Source: Prunus persica
Taxonomy: Eukaryota > Streptophyta > Magnoliopsida > Rosales > Rosaceae
Assembly: GCF_000346465.2 (NCBI RefSeq)
Contig: NC_034009.1
Coordinates: forward strand, 400,017 to 464,016
Direction: 5' to 3'
Length of the DNA stretch: 64,000 bases
A model generated the notes under the pieces. That model did not search any database. It saw only the letters and a program-made list of their open reading frames with translations, and had not been told where the DNA came from. This document shows positions 13,401 to 34,300 of the stretch, in pieces; position 1 is the stretch's first letter, and each line of letters starts with the position of its first letter. The translations under genes were made by a program, and so were the position numbers.

Positions 13401-15873
13401 TGTTGTTCACTATTTAGCTTTAGGACTTCGTGCTTTTACATAAATATGCACATAAGAAATTTTCAGGACATCTATAAGATATAATAAGATTTGGTACTAT
13501 GGCAACTAGAAGCTCCTCCAAAGGTTTGACTTTCAATATCAAAAACAACATCCTCAATATAGTACAATAATTACATGCTCATGGGTCATAATATCCAGAG
13601 AACTCGCTATCAATGATTATTTTCTGCCTTTTCTTTGTATCCAATTAAGCATTTGCAAACAAGTAATTGAAACAACATTAGAATAAAATATTTCATATCA
13701 GGAAATGTAATTAAAATTCAATCCAACAAAAGCAAAGAGATTTTTTTTTTCTTGCTATTGACAAAGAGGCCAAATAAAAGGAGAAAAAAAAAACAAAGTG
13801 GAAAAATGTTATGTGCTCCTTTAAACACCAAACAATAAATTCAGTTTCACTATCTTACCTTTTTTTTTCCCGGATTAAAAAAGTAATTAAAAAAATGACA
13901 TGTTGCTTTGAAAACCAAAATGATGATAAACAAAGAATAATTAAAAGGATAGTCAGCAACCTGCATACAAGTTAACCCTGTCCAAACGAAGTATGCGCAA
14001 CCACTTGGGAATATCAAGATCTAAATGTATACCTGCAATGCTCTGCAATCAAAATTAAAAATCAGCAAAGACAAATTTAAACTACAATACAAGAAATAAA
14101 ATAATGTTCACGGTAAGCATGTAATTATAATCCATTAACAAGTGTGAAATTGGTCAAATCCGAGAGAGAGAGAGAGAGAGAGAAGCTGATTTGAAATCCT
14201 TCAAATGCCAAGGAATAAAGGGGGCAGTAAAACCAAGGCAGATATAGCCTTTTTTCCTGATGACTTTCGAAATGGACCAGATGAAATGCAGGTAAATGGA
14301 CCTTGAAACACAACTTATTGCATATCCAGGAGCAATGTCAGCAGTTATTTCAATATTAAAGGATGCCAATGAAATTTGCTCACCCACAAATTTCCGATGA
14401 TATGTGTTCCGTGTTTCCGAAACACTGACAAGAGGCGAGGACGCATTTGCCATATTTTGATAAAGTTAATAAGTGCTGCTTTAACTGTCTCTTTCACAGA
14501 TAAAAGAAAATTACTACGGTCCTCCTTGATTTCATTTTTGCTAACTGCATCATCAACTGTTGGCATAGTGTTGGGGCTATTGGTAGAGCTATCTGCCGGA
14601 TGATCCAGAACTTCAGAATCAGACTTCAATGCCAATTTCCCCCTCCTAGCATCAGAACCAATTTAATTCAACCAAAATTTTGCAGCATAAGATGTCAATC
14701 CATCTCCATCTATGTTAGCAAAATTCTAATTTATACATTACAAATTTTGTGTCTGGGACATCATCTATCACGTTGGTGAACTCTGACTCATTCTGCGACC
14801 ACAATCCTGCACTGGTTATCTAAGTGAAAGGGATAAAGTCAGCATTTTAGACATGACCAGGCCAAGATAACAAACAAACTCAAGTTGCCTGTAATGTGCA
14901 ACCCAAATCCAGGAAAGAAAACAGACTTTTAAAGCTAAAAAAGAAATTAAAAATCAAGTACATCTGAATTTTCGAAAGAAAAAAAAAACAACTTTGGCTA
15001 TAAAATTTGAACACAAATCCACCAATGAAACTATAAGTTAAGCGTTTGCACCATATTCAAAAACAGTATTATTATGTTTACAACCAGATAAAGCAAGGAC
15101 TCCAGAAAATGCAGCCACTTTTTAAAAGAATATGCAAGCTTACCATTTATTGTTATTAACCTATAAACTTTAATCAAAAGCATCATAATGATCTTCTACC
15201 AGATTTGTGAGACAACACAAAAATGAATAAGTGAAAAAGTAATCAAAAAGCTCAAGAAATAGAAGACATGATATACCTTAATTTGAATAATTTGTGCTTC
15301 TGTTGTTTCAACCCCAGAAAGCTCACTTGAACAGCCAGGCTTCCAGTGCAAGGGAATCAAAGTTAATCAAGGGATCGCAAGATATCAAGGAAGGTAAAAA
15401 ATCAACGGCGAAAAATATAAAGCATGCATGTGTGTGGAGCACACTGAAAACATTATCCAACAATATCAAAAGAAACCAATTATCTAAGCATTTCCATGAA
15501 ATTTAAAATTATGATAACTAAGAAAAGGGGAAAGCATAAATAGTCAATAATTGCATATATGTCCTCCACAAGTAAAAGCATCAAAATAGGTATTTGGTGG
15601 GAGAGAGTTTACATGGAATTGATTCACAAAATACAAGTTTTATCCACGCTCAAGTCCCACTGTGACATGCTATAAAAAAACACGAAAAATCATAAATTGA
15701 TAAGAAAGTGGAAGAAAAACCTGTTGAACGTAATTGGCATGCATAACAACGAGAATACAGAACAACGTAATGGCTATGAAGAGGTAAATGTACTCCAAAG
15801 CAGCTCTGACTTTAGGAGTAAGGATCTGCGAGAACCGCTCTTGTACTCGTATGAAGGTCTGCTCCGGATCCAT
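7440..15873 (-). CDS. Membralin-like ER membrane protein, 14-15 exons, lesion near exon 3/4
   Basis: This matches plant membralin (TMEM259 family), a multispanning ER protein linked in animals to ER-associated degradation. Minus-strand exons: 15873-15721, 15339-15277, 14819-14742, 14623-14384, 14042-13961, 13005-12944, 12784-12690, 12475-12396, 11822-11739, 10080-9964, 9624-9539, 9458-9352, 8902-8811, 8724-8648 and 7916-7440. All phases join, giving about 630 residues. Recognisable segments are MDPEQTFIRVQERFSQ and the first membrane span (exon 1), LDIPKWLRILRLDRVN (exon 5), GYDTILINSLLSSPGQG (exon 8), LVTKCGVLMMSLFVFFTTT (exon 10), and membrane spans in exons 10, 12, 13 and 14. The C-terminal 100 or so residues are Pro/Asn/Gly rich and then hydrophobic. 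Between 14742 and 14624 the conserved coding segment is present but broken by one extra T and a TAA. Skipping it with an acceptor at 14624-14625 restores the frame. Confidence 0.9.
10678..10755 (+). mobile_element. tRNA-derived SINE-like unit in a membralin intron
   Basis: The plus strand shows a degenerate A box (TGGTCTAGTGGTA at about 10688-10700) and, about 40 bases on, a B box (GTTCAATTCC), followed by an A-rich GATAAAAAAAATAAAATAAAA tail. This is the usual layout of a plant tRNA-derived SINE head. It is not a functional tRNA, since the cloverleaf cannot be closed. It lies in the intron between exons 9 and 10. Confidence 0.5.
14624..14741 (-). other. Broken conserved exon segment of membralin, possibly spliced out
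   Basis: Read on the minus strand, 14725-14627 still encodes NIDGDGLTSYAAKFWLN, then a TAA stop, then IGSDARRGKLALK, which resembles the family sequence. It is out of frame with exon 3 because of one extra T in the run at about 14721-14724. An ordinary GTAATG donor at 14741 and an AAG acceptor ending at 14624 would remove 118 bases and keep phase 0. The alternative is that the gene copy is inactive or the assembly has errors. Confidence 0.6.
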
Positions 15874-16990
15874 GTCCTTTTCTTTTCTATCCCTTTCTTT
15901 TTTGTTTTAATATTTTCCACTATTTCATAGCCAATGCTGGAAGCAGGATTGAAAATGGGCTGGGCTGAGCTTACATACCAAGTTTTTTCCTAAGTGAAAA
16001 AGATTTATCGAAACTTTGGCAGAGCTTCCACTACTTCTTTAGAATTTCCCAATTTCTGCAAATCCTGTTAAAATCATACAAATTAACTAAATAAAATGAT
16101 CCTAAACAAAACTCGACAATACGATTGAATTTCATTGATAAAACAGCTGCATATATACTATTATCAGGGCCTTTGAATATAAAAACATAATCAAACTAGC
16201 TGTGAGTTTTGCCGAGAATTGATTGGATCTTTCATGGTGTTTTTCCATTAGTGCTTTTCTTATTAGTTCGATCATTTATTGTTTATTCTTCAGGTGTGTC
16301 AGGTGGAAGCTCAAATGAACATTTAGAACAAATGAAGGGTAAAATGGTCAGTTCAGCAAAACTTGTAAGTGAACTTGATTATAAGTATATATGGAATGCT
16401 CAAATCAAAACTGTTTATCTATAGGCCATTTGCATAGTTAAGTTGGGGTTAACGTTTTTATATTCAAAGGCCCTATAAATTTTGTTTGGTTTCTCTTAAA
16501 AATCTGATCTTTAAACGCATTATGATCCCCCATTTGAGCTTTAATTTGACTGAGATAGTATGAGAGAAATTGAGCAATTAAAGGAGGATATGATTCTCAC
16601 AATAATGAATAATCACAATCTAGAAATTAGGATATGACACTTAGAACAACCACAGCACCCTCAATTAAACGAAATCCCCAAAAATCATACTATCACAGCC
16701 ACAATTTCAGCAAAATATCATAAAAATTAAAGCACTAATTTCAACAAAATCCCCAATAATCACAATCCAGCCCTAATTTAAGCCCCGGAACCTATATTGA
16801 ATGTCGGACTAAAGAAAAGCACCTGGTGGAGTGGTGTTGGTTCTTGGAATTAGGACAAGTGAACCAGAACAAAGTGAAACAACGGAGGAGGAACTTGGCT
16901 GAGCAGAAGAGATGGAAGTCTGAACTTCTTTTTCTTTCAACGTGGCCCCTGCTTGCTTGCTGAGCTAAAAGTCTAAAGACATTTGGGGAG
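15874..16990 (-). promoter_or_regulatory. Probable 5' leader of membralin with a leader intron
   Basis: On the minus strand a CCACCAG/GTGCTT donor lies at 16823/16822 and a TTTTAACAG/GATTTGC acceptor at 16065/16064, upstream of the ATG at 15873. This suggests leader exons of roughly 16990-16823 and 16064-15874 with an intron of about 760 bases. The transcription start is not visible directly. The TIR element at 16166-16474 would lie in this intron. Confidence 0.4.
16166..16474. mobile_element. 309-bp element with perfect 21-bp terminal inverted repeats
   Basis: The left end (16166-16186, starting AGGGCCTTTGAA) is the exact reverse complement of the right end (16454-16474, ending TTCAAAGGCCCT). 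The interior is not GC-skewed or repetitive and contains a 71-codon open frame on the plus strand (16209-16424, beginning RIDWIFHGVF). I could not match this frame to a known protein. No clear target-site duplication flanks the repeats, so the superfamily is uncertain. It is most simply a MITE-sized non-autonomous DNA transposon. Confidence 0.6.
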
Positions 16991-17058
16991 GCCTTTTGTT
17001 AGGGCTTGGGCCTATGATGGGTTTGGGCTTGTAACCAAGAGTTGAACAGCTCCTTACT

Positions 17059-17093
17059 TTGAGTTTGAGTTTGAGTTTGAGTTTGAGAGTTGA
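17059..17093 (+). repeat. (GAGTTT)n tandem repeat
   Basis: About five perfect GAGTTT units followed by a degenerate GAGAGTT. It is a simple repeat just upstream of the presumed membralin transcription start. Confidence 0.8.
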
Positions 17094-17649
17094 GTGAGTC
17101 AACGGCTAGTGGTCGGGCAAAGCGCGCGCGGTGGGAACTTTGTTTAGTCGGTTGGGTCCATTTTGGATGGCCGTGGAAGTGAGTGGTTAATAATTCAATG
17201 GATTATTATGCAAAGCAAAATCCAAAACACACATGTGACAATTATTTACTATAATAATCAAATACAGTCAATCATATGTCTGCCTGATTATTTATTGGAT
17301 TGGATTTATTTATAATCCCACCGCCCCACCGCCATTATTATTTTTCCTTGTACCGCCTTGCCATTTGGCCCCTCTAATTAATAATTATAAAATGAAATCC
17401 TCCCTATCCCTATCCATTAAACTCCGGTCCCAAAAGCATCTTTGAATTATGAGTTAAAATTAGGGCTACAAACAACAACACTATTAATCGGCAAAAACAA
17501 CAAACATATATGAATGGACAAATGGATGCACAAGCAGGCGATCACCTCGTGGTGTAGTAACAAGTAGACACCAAGGCCCACGCCGTTAATGAAAACAAAC
17601 ACATAAATTTTTTTTTTATATACGAGCAATATTCTATTTTAATATAATC

Positions 17650-17725
17650 TAAATTATGAGGAGGGGGATTCGAATTTATATGCAAAGTATAAGTATGTTC
17701 GTTCTAATTCACTTGACTAAGTTCA
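17650..17725 (-). mobile_element. Possible tRNA-derived SINE head
   Basis: The minus strand reads ACTTAGTCAAGTGAAT (A-box-like) and later ATTCGAATCCCCCTCC (B-box-like) at ordinary tRNA spacing. Only the head is recognised. It is weaker than the other SINE-like units. Confidence 0.33.
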
Positions 17726-18869
17726 TATCTACTATTACTATTGTTTTAGGTGTAATATAATTATAATAGTATAAAATACGATCACTTAATTTTTTTTTAG
17801 AAAATACTTGTTTGGATGTAGAAATTCTTACTTTTTTTGTCAATTAACATGTATGAATAATTTTTTTAAATACTTTTAATAAGTTCGGTTTATAAATGAG
17901 AAATGTCCTTCCTTTCAAGGAGGCAAGAAATGTATAATGAGTAATGACTTTGTTGCACTAGACTTTTTAATAGTTTGTTACATCCTCTAGAAGCTTAGTG
18001 GAGAATAGATGGTTCTACATTGACTAAAATGCCAATATGTATGTAATGTGATATGCCCATTGACCAGACCATATATCAATGGCTGGCACACCCTCCATGA
18101 CTCTTTTACCGTCCTTTCTTTCTTCTCTTTTTGTGCCTGTGCTTTTGCCAAGACATACCGACACAGTCCACCTTGTATCACTCCGCTTGTCAAGAAAATT
18201 TATTATTGTATTTCATTTTCATTTTCACTTTTACATAATTATAGAATATAAATTTGTAGTATTCTTTAATATGCAAATTTTTAGTATTAATCAAAACAAA
18301 CTATAGAGTTTAGTAGTGATGTACAAATGCAATATCGGGTCATTTTGTTGGAGAATCTAAACGAGCTGAAATAAATTGGGAAATTCTTTTTTTTAAATAT
18401 ACAAGTGATATTGAGAAACGGAGAATTCAAATGTACTTATTGAATTTTAAACTTTAGTACAACATATATGTATATATATATATAAAACGAATAGTTTATA
18501 GTGGGCATCTTCCCTCATTTAATGGTGGACAGTGATTGGATTAATATGAGGAGTGGCACAGATTGTAAGTTGTACGCACAAAGAGTGACGACGCAACAGC
18601 AAACAGGAAGAGCCACCCCCTTCTCTCCCTCCCTCCCTCCCCCAAACCAACAACAAACAAATAAACAAAGGCTTATGCTTTTCTCTCACTTTCACTCTCA
18701 CTTTTATTGCTTTGTTATCATTTTCTCTCATTTTCGGGTTAGAATTAGAAGCTACGAAAGCAAGCAAAGCTTCTGACTTTTCACTCACGCGCTCTTCTTC
18801 CTTTCTTTATCTTTTAATTATAAAAAACCCAAATTTATTAAAATTTGTTAAATACCCCAAATAACAAAA

Positions 18870-19465
18870 CAGAAGTCATAAACAGCAGGGCAGGAGAGAG
18901 AGAGAGGGAGAGGGAGAGTAAAGCAGAGCAGAAAGAAGCTCCACCTGGCGATCTGAGACACGTAGTTGATTGCAGCAGGCATTTGGAGACTGTTTGAGTT
19001 ACAGGCGGCCGACTCTCTGCTCGCCACGACAAACTCTCAATCGCCTTACATCCTCACACACACAACAAAAGACTCTCAACTCAACAGACCCACCAAGCCA
19101 CCAATCCATCCAATCCAATCAAATTCAATCAAATCAAATATCAATTTCAAAATCTTTGCTTTTCGAATCCCCAAAGTAATTGGATTCGGTGGAGCTCCAG
19201 CTCCGGCTGCTTCTTCTGCCTATTCAAATTTAAGATCTTGGCTGTGAAGAAAGCTCAAAGAAAGCTTCAAAGCTATTTGCTTGCTTGCTTGCCCTTTCGT
19301 GTACGCTTATATTCGGGCTTTGCCGTTTTCTGGAGGTGGAAGGAAGGTCTCTGGGTCTTCCTTGTAATCGAATTTGGACGGCTTAGTTTGGAGATATATT
19401 TTAACTGGAAATTCAGATAGTTTTTTTATTTTGTTGGGCTAGTGAATAGCTAAGAATTAGTCGAC
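18870..19465 (+). promoter_or_regulatory. Presumed 5' leader and promoter-proximal region of the GBA2 gene
   Basis: A purine-rich GAGAGAGAGAGAGGGAGAGG run (about 18895-18917) and a long C/A-rich stretch precede the ATG at 19466. Several short upstream frames occur. No splice junction is required to connect this leader to exon 1. Extent is uncertain without transcripts. Confidence 0.35.
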
Positions 19466-29492
<10,027 letters not shown>

Positions 29493-30728
29493 TTGTAACT
29501 TGTAACATTGACTGTATTGTATAGAAGTGTCTAGCGAATCTTTGCTTCGTGGAACCCTCTCGCTGTGAATTAATATATGCTGGGAGAGGTTTGGGGAAGC
29601 CTTGGCGAAATAGCCAAATAGGTAATAAAAGATTGAGTTGTATTTCATTTACATGATGTGTACATCAGTTTTCCTTTGTCATTGAAATTTTTTATTGTGA
29701 CTAATCAAAAGCAAAAATACGGCAAGTGATTTCCTTGTATTGGTATCTGAATTCTGAGATCTAAACTGGAATGCAATGCCGAAATCGTTTCATGTTCTTG
29801 AGGCACCATATGATTGAGTGACTCGAAAGTGGTACTCAAGCTTCTTATTATCCGTTTGTTTTGGACGATAACTGTCTTTGACTCTTTATTGAACTTGACA
29901 ATAACAACCCATTAAGGATTTGGATGGGTGATGTTAAAATGTGACAACGTTACAATTCATCACTGCCCCACCCATTATGTATACCAAAAAGAGTTAATTC
30001 CAAGAAGGAAAACAATAGCAAACCTTCTTCTTGTCATTCTTGTGGTGGTCCCTATTTTGCTTTTCCTTTTGAATTATTCACCTCTTTTAGCAAATTGTCC
30101 ATAAACATCACAAAGTTCACAACCGTAGTGCGGGTCGTCTTGTCTCCCGGGGAGACTAGTCGAAGTTCGAGTGGTGAGAATTTGGTATGAGAATACCCCT
30201 GTTCGTTTCTACTTATAACACGTGTAAATGCAATTCATTCATGAAACTTGTTAGGGATGTGATGTATAAGAAAGCAACTATGCCCTGGTTCATTAGTGAT
30301 GAATGTAGACCGATTCTGTGTTTTGTTCATTCTATTTTTCGACACTCTTTTCATCCAAGTTGTAGTATTTTTGTAAATCGAGTTAATTCACACACAAAAA
30401 CAGCAATTTAAAGAGAACATTGTTAACTTGATCTTGTTCCTTTTTATTGGAAATGGAACCATCGAAATTAAAATATACAAATCCAAGCTTGAGGAGATGC
30501 AAAATCAAAATCCAATTGGTCTTTCTTTTGTGTATGGTCCACGACACACCACATGGACCTTGTATTCTCAAAAGAGATACGTGTCAAACTACAATTAATT
30601 AGTAATAATCAGACACACACACAAATAAATCATCGATCCAAAATTCGACAACTAAATAATGCCACGCATTTGACTGGACGAAACCTCTGCTAAAGAAGAA
30701 GCAGCAGCCTATAACAAATTTCTCTTCC

Positions 30729-30739
30729 CTCTCTCTCTG

Positions 30740-30782
<43 letters not shown>
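30729..30782 (+). repeat. (CT)n microsatellite in the GR leader
   Basis: A CT-rich run with about 17 uninterrupted CT units at its right half. Pyrimidine tracts of this kind are common in plant leaders and core promoters. Confidence 0.85.
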
Positions 30783-30784
<2 letters not shown>

Positions 30785-31312
30785 GTCGGTCTGTTTTGCT
30801 TCTGCAGCTACCTCCCATTTATTTTCGCATTACGCGCACTCGCATTTTTATTTTCCCATTGTTTTTGTTCTATATCCTAAAACCCTACAAGCCACAACAA
30901 CAGTCGCTTCGCCATCTTCAACTTCAAGGTACGATCCACGTTTCCTTTTAATTTAATTACCCACAAGATCGTTCCTTCTGCAACACATTAATGGTTATGT
31001 ACGAATCATACAATCCAAACCAAATTATATACAGTATTTCAAATTTTCAAATGTTCAAATTCTCATTTTTGGTTACGAAAAAAAGTTCATGCATTTGACA
31101 CCCTCTTTGATGGGATTTTCTTAATTTTACTTTTTAATTTCTAGTACTCTTAATTGGTAATTGATGTCTGTTTTGATTTGAACAAAATCAAATAAGTTTT
31201 TCGGATTAATAAAAAAAAGATTGCATTTTGATTTCGCTTCACCCACTTTCTCGGTCGGCAGCCAAATAGAATTGTAGCCTTTCTGCTTTGTGCACTTTTC
31301 CAAAAAGATACT

Positions 31313-31342
<30 letters not shown>
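31313..31342 (+). repeat. (GAT)n microsatellite
   Basis: About ten GAT units roughly 45 bases before the GR start codon, probably in a leader intron. Confidence 0.85.
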
Positions 31343-31343
<1 letters not shown>

Positions 31344-31384
31344 ATTGTGGTTTCTGAAGATTTAGTTGGATTTACTCTATAATC

Positions 31385-34300
31385 ATGTCGAGGAAGATGC
31401 TTATTGATGGTGAGGTGAGCCAACCTAATCAAGGAGAGGTCCACTACGACTTCGACTTGTTCGTTATTGGGGCTGGAAGCGGCGGTGTCCGTGCCTCCAG
31501 ATTTTCCGCAAATTTTGGAGCTAAGGTACGAATATATACATTACCGGAAAACACTTCTATTAACTTTGTTCATCCATTCCCTTTTATGACAGAAGCATAT
31601 TATGGGTTCATTTCATTTGATTTCATAGGTTGGGATATGTGAGCTTCCATTTCATCCTATCAGCTCAGAAGTAGTTGGAGGAGTTGGTGGAACGTAAGTT
31701 CGTTGAAACTCTTAAATTCAATGCCGTGGTTAGTGGTCTGTCACGTTGTTGTGACAAATTAGGACTTCTGAAAATTGATGTTGCTTATATGGTTTTATGT
31801 TTTGCACATTTGGTTTTCCAGATGTGTCATTCGTGGTTGTGTTCCCAAAAAGATCTTGGTGTATGGAGCATCTTTTGGTGGTGAAATCGAGGTGAGAATA
31901 TGACATTTATTGTTTATAGTTGATGTTAATTGGTATGATGAATGTACTTGCCCTTGCCTCAATTAATGCATCTAGCAGGAGCTCACAAACTTATTTTCAT
32001 GTGAATTAGCCAAAACTAACAAAAAGGAAGTCATCACACCATTTAGTTGACACTCAAACTAATTGATCTACTGGATAATCTAGCACAATGCGAGGTTTCT
32101 AGCAGCTGTACTGTGGAAGTTTTTCATATGCATTTCCAGTGGATAGCTTGTTCACTACGTTTTTACAGATGTTTATATTGTATATTTGATCAAGTATTTT
32201 GTCTCTTATTAAAAGAAATGGTCTGATGAATTTATTGGTTTTGCTATTGCAGGATGCCAGGAATTATGGGTGGGAAGTGAATGAGAAAGTTGATTTCAAC
32301 TGGAAGAAACTTTTGCATAAGAAGGTTGGTTAGCAGAGTTTGAGTGTTAAATTTCACTCTCCTTAATATCATGTGTGTTGCCTTGCAAAATTATTACAAA
32401 GTTACCAATTGGGGACTTCTTGGTTCGTCTAATTGTTATCAAAATCACAAAAGATTTGAAAATTTCAATTGCGGTTGAATTTGTTATAATTTTTTTAATT
32501 AAAGAAACAAAGATGATTTTTTGATAGAAAATTCACTAAGGCACAACAAGAAGACCACCAAAAATATTATTGTGGGGTTTTATTTTCCTATTATATTTAA
32601 GAACTACTACAATGAAACTCCATTTGGAAGGTAGATATCTTTGATTGGTTTGATTTCTTTATATAATGAATTGTTGTTTTGAAATCCAGAAATAAATTTT
32701 CCTCATTTCATTTTAATTGCCTTTATTACTTATTAATTATTTAATAACTCAAAACTGATATTTACCTATCTTCTTTCACAGACAGAGGAAATAATTCGAT
32801 TAAATGGAATATACAAGCGTTTATTGTCGAATGCTGGGGTTAAATTGTTTGAAGGAGAGGGGAAGATAGTTGGTCCCAACGAAGTTGAGGTGACACAGCT
32901 AGATGGCACTAAATTGAGCTATTCAGCCAAGCACATATTGATTGCAACTGGCAGTCGGGCTCAACGACCTGCTATTCCTGGGCAGGTAAAATTCTGCATT
33001 GGAATTTAAACTTGTATGCTAAATATGAAGTTGTGTTATTCGACATTTTATTTTTGGCCTGAGTGTGCTTTATGATATTATGCAGTTTTATTTGACAAAA
33101 GGTAGATTTGTTGATCATCAAAGTTATAATTCTTCTTGAATTTTCTGTTAAAACAAAGAGGTCCCTTGTCATTAAAAATACAGCCAAAGAAGCCCTTTAT
33201 CACCCCAGTTGGATGAATAGAGCTGATTTTTATAGCATTCAACTGTCCTTCATTTGCAACTACTGCCTAAGTTTGATACATAACATGGTCGCTGCATTCA
33301 AATATGATTCTGTTTGTGCTATTATTGTTGTTTACACATATTCTGTTTTCTTTCTAATTCATTTTAATTTCTTTTCTAGGAATTGGGTATATCATCTGAT
33401 GAAGCATTGAGTTTGGAGGAGTTACCTAAACGTGTTGTGGTGCTTGGCGGAGGGTTTGTCTTGATCTCTTTGTTTATGTTGTTTGTTTGATTTAATCTGC
33501 TGTGCATGCTCATAAGTTAGCCCCATTATCCTTCCTTGTTATTAGGTACATTGCTGTTGAGTTTGCTTCAATATGGCGTGGGATGGGTGTTTCAGTGGAT
33601 CTATTCTTCAGAAAGGAACTTCCATTGAGGTTGTTATTTTTGATGTTATTGCGTTTTCCCTTTTGAACTGTTAGCCTTGATGATGTTTATAGTGGAGTTG
33701 CTGCCATGTGGGCTTTTGTCTGTCTATTATGTAATATTTGTTGCAAGTTTGAGGCACTAAGGTATTTGTTGGGAATTGAGTTTAATTTAACTTTTTTGTG
33801 CTTTTTGGAGATTTTTTGAATTGCACAGTAAGGCGTTTTTATTTATTGGGAATGACTATGAAATTAGGAAAATTGGTGCTCAAAACAGTACACGCCATGC
33901 CAATAAGTGTAAATCTATTTTGGACCATCAATCATGGTAATTCCTAGTGGATGGACCACTGTTATGAAGAAAGAGTTATTGCATGCTGATGGGGAAAGAG
34001 AGAAAGAATTTGAAAAGGAGAGAAAAGGAGGGGGCAAGTTGATTATGTTGAAATGTTGAGTGATGTAAAATGTTAAGCTTGCATGGTGTACAGAAATTTA
34101 ATGCTTGTTCCTTTCCTTTTTCCCTCCCGGTCTTTCTAAGCTACAAGCCCCTTATAAGGATCCAATGAAAAAGAAGGATTGAAAAAATGATTTTTGCTTT
34201 TTAACAATTTTTGGAATGGAAGCTGAACTACCTTTTGGTTCTCCCAGAAAACAACTTTCATTTTTTGAACCCATTTTTAAAGACTTCAAAAAAAAATATA

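Larger units (their letters stand above)
16991..18860. other. Intergenic region between the membralin and GBA2 5' ends
   Basis: The two genes are divergent here. No gene is supported. Visible features are a (GAGTTT)n run at about 17059-17093, a CG-rich patch GCGCGCGCGG at 17122-17131, a possible SINE head at about 17650-17720 and an (AT)n run at about 18464-18484. The promoters of both genes should lie in this interval. Confidence 0.45.
29493..31384. other. GBA2 3' end, intergenic region and GR 5' leader
   Basis: The first few hundred bases are the GBA2 3' untranslated region. A (CT)n microsatellite lies at about 30729-30782 in the presumed glutathione reductase leader. A likely leader exon ends at CTTCAAG/GTACGA (30928/30929). 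The acceptor is probably shortly before the ATG at 31385, so the gene may have a leader intron of about 400 bases. A (GAT)n microsatellite at 31313-31342 lies in that intron. No other gene was seen. Confidence 0.45.

Noticed and set aside
14726..14741. A 16-base intron between membralin exon 3 and the next conserved segment
   Set aside because: It has GT and AG ends but is far below the minimum workable plant intron length. A one-base insertion or a larger skipped segment explains the data better.
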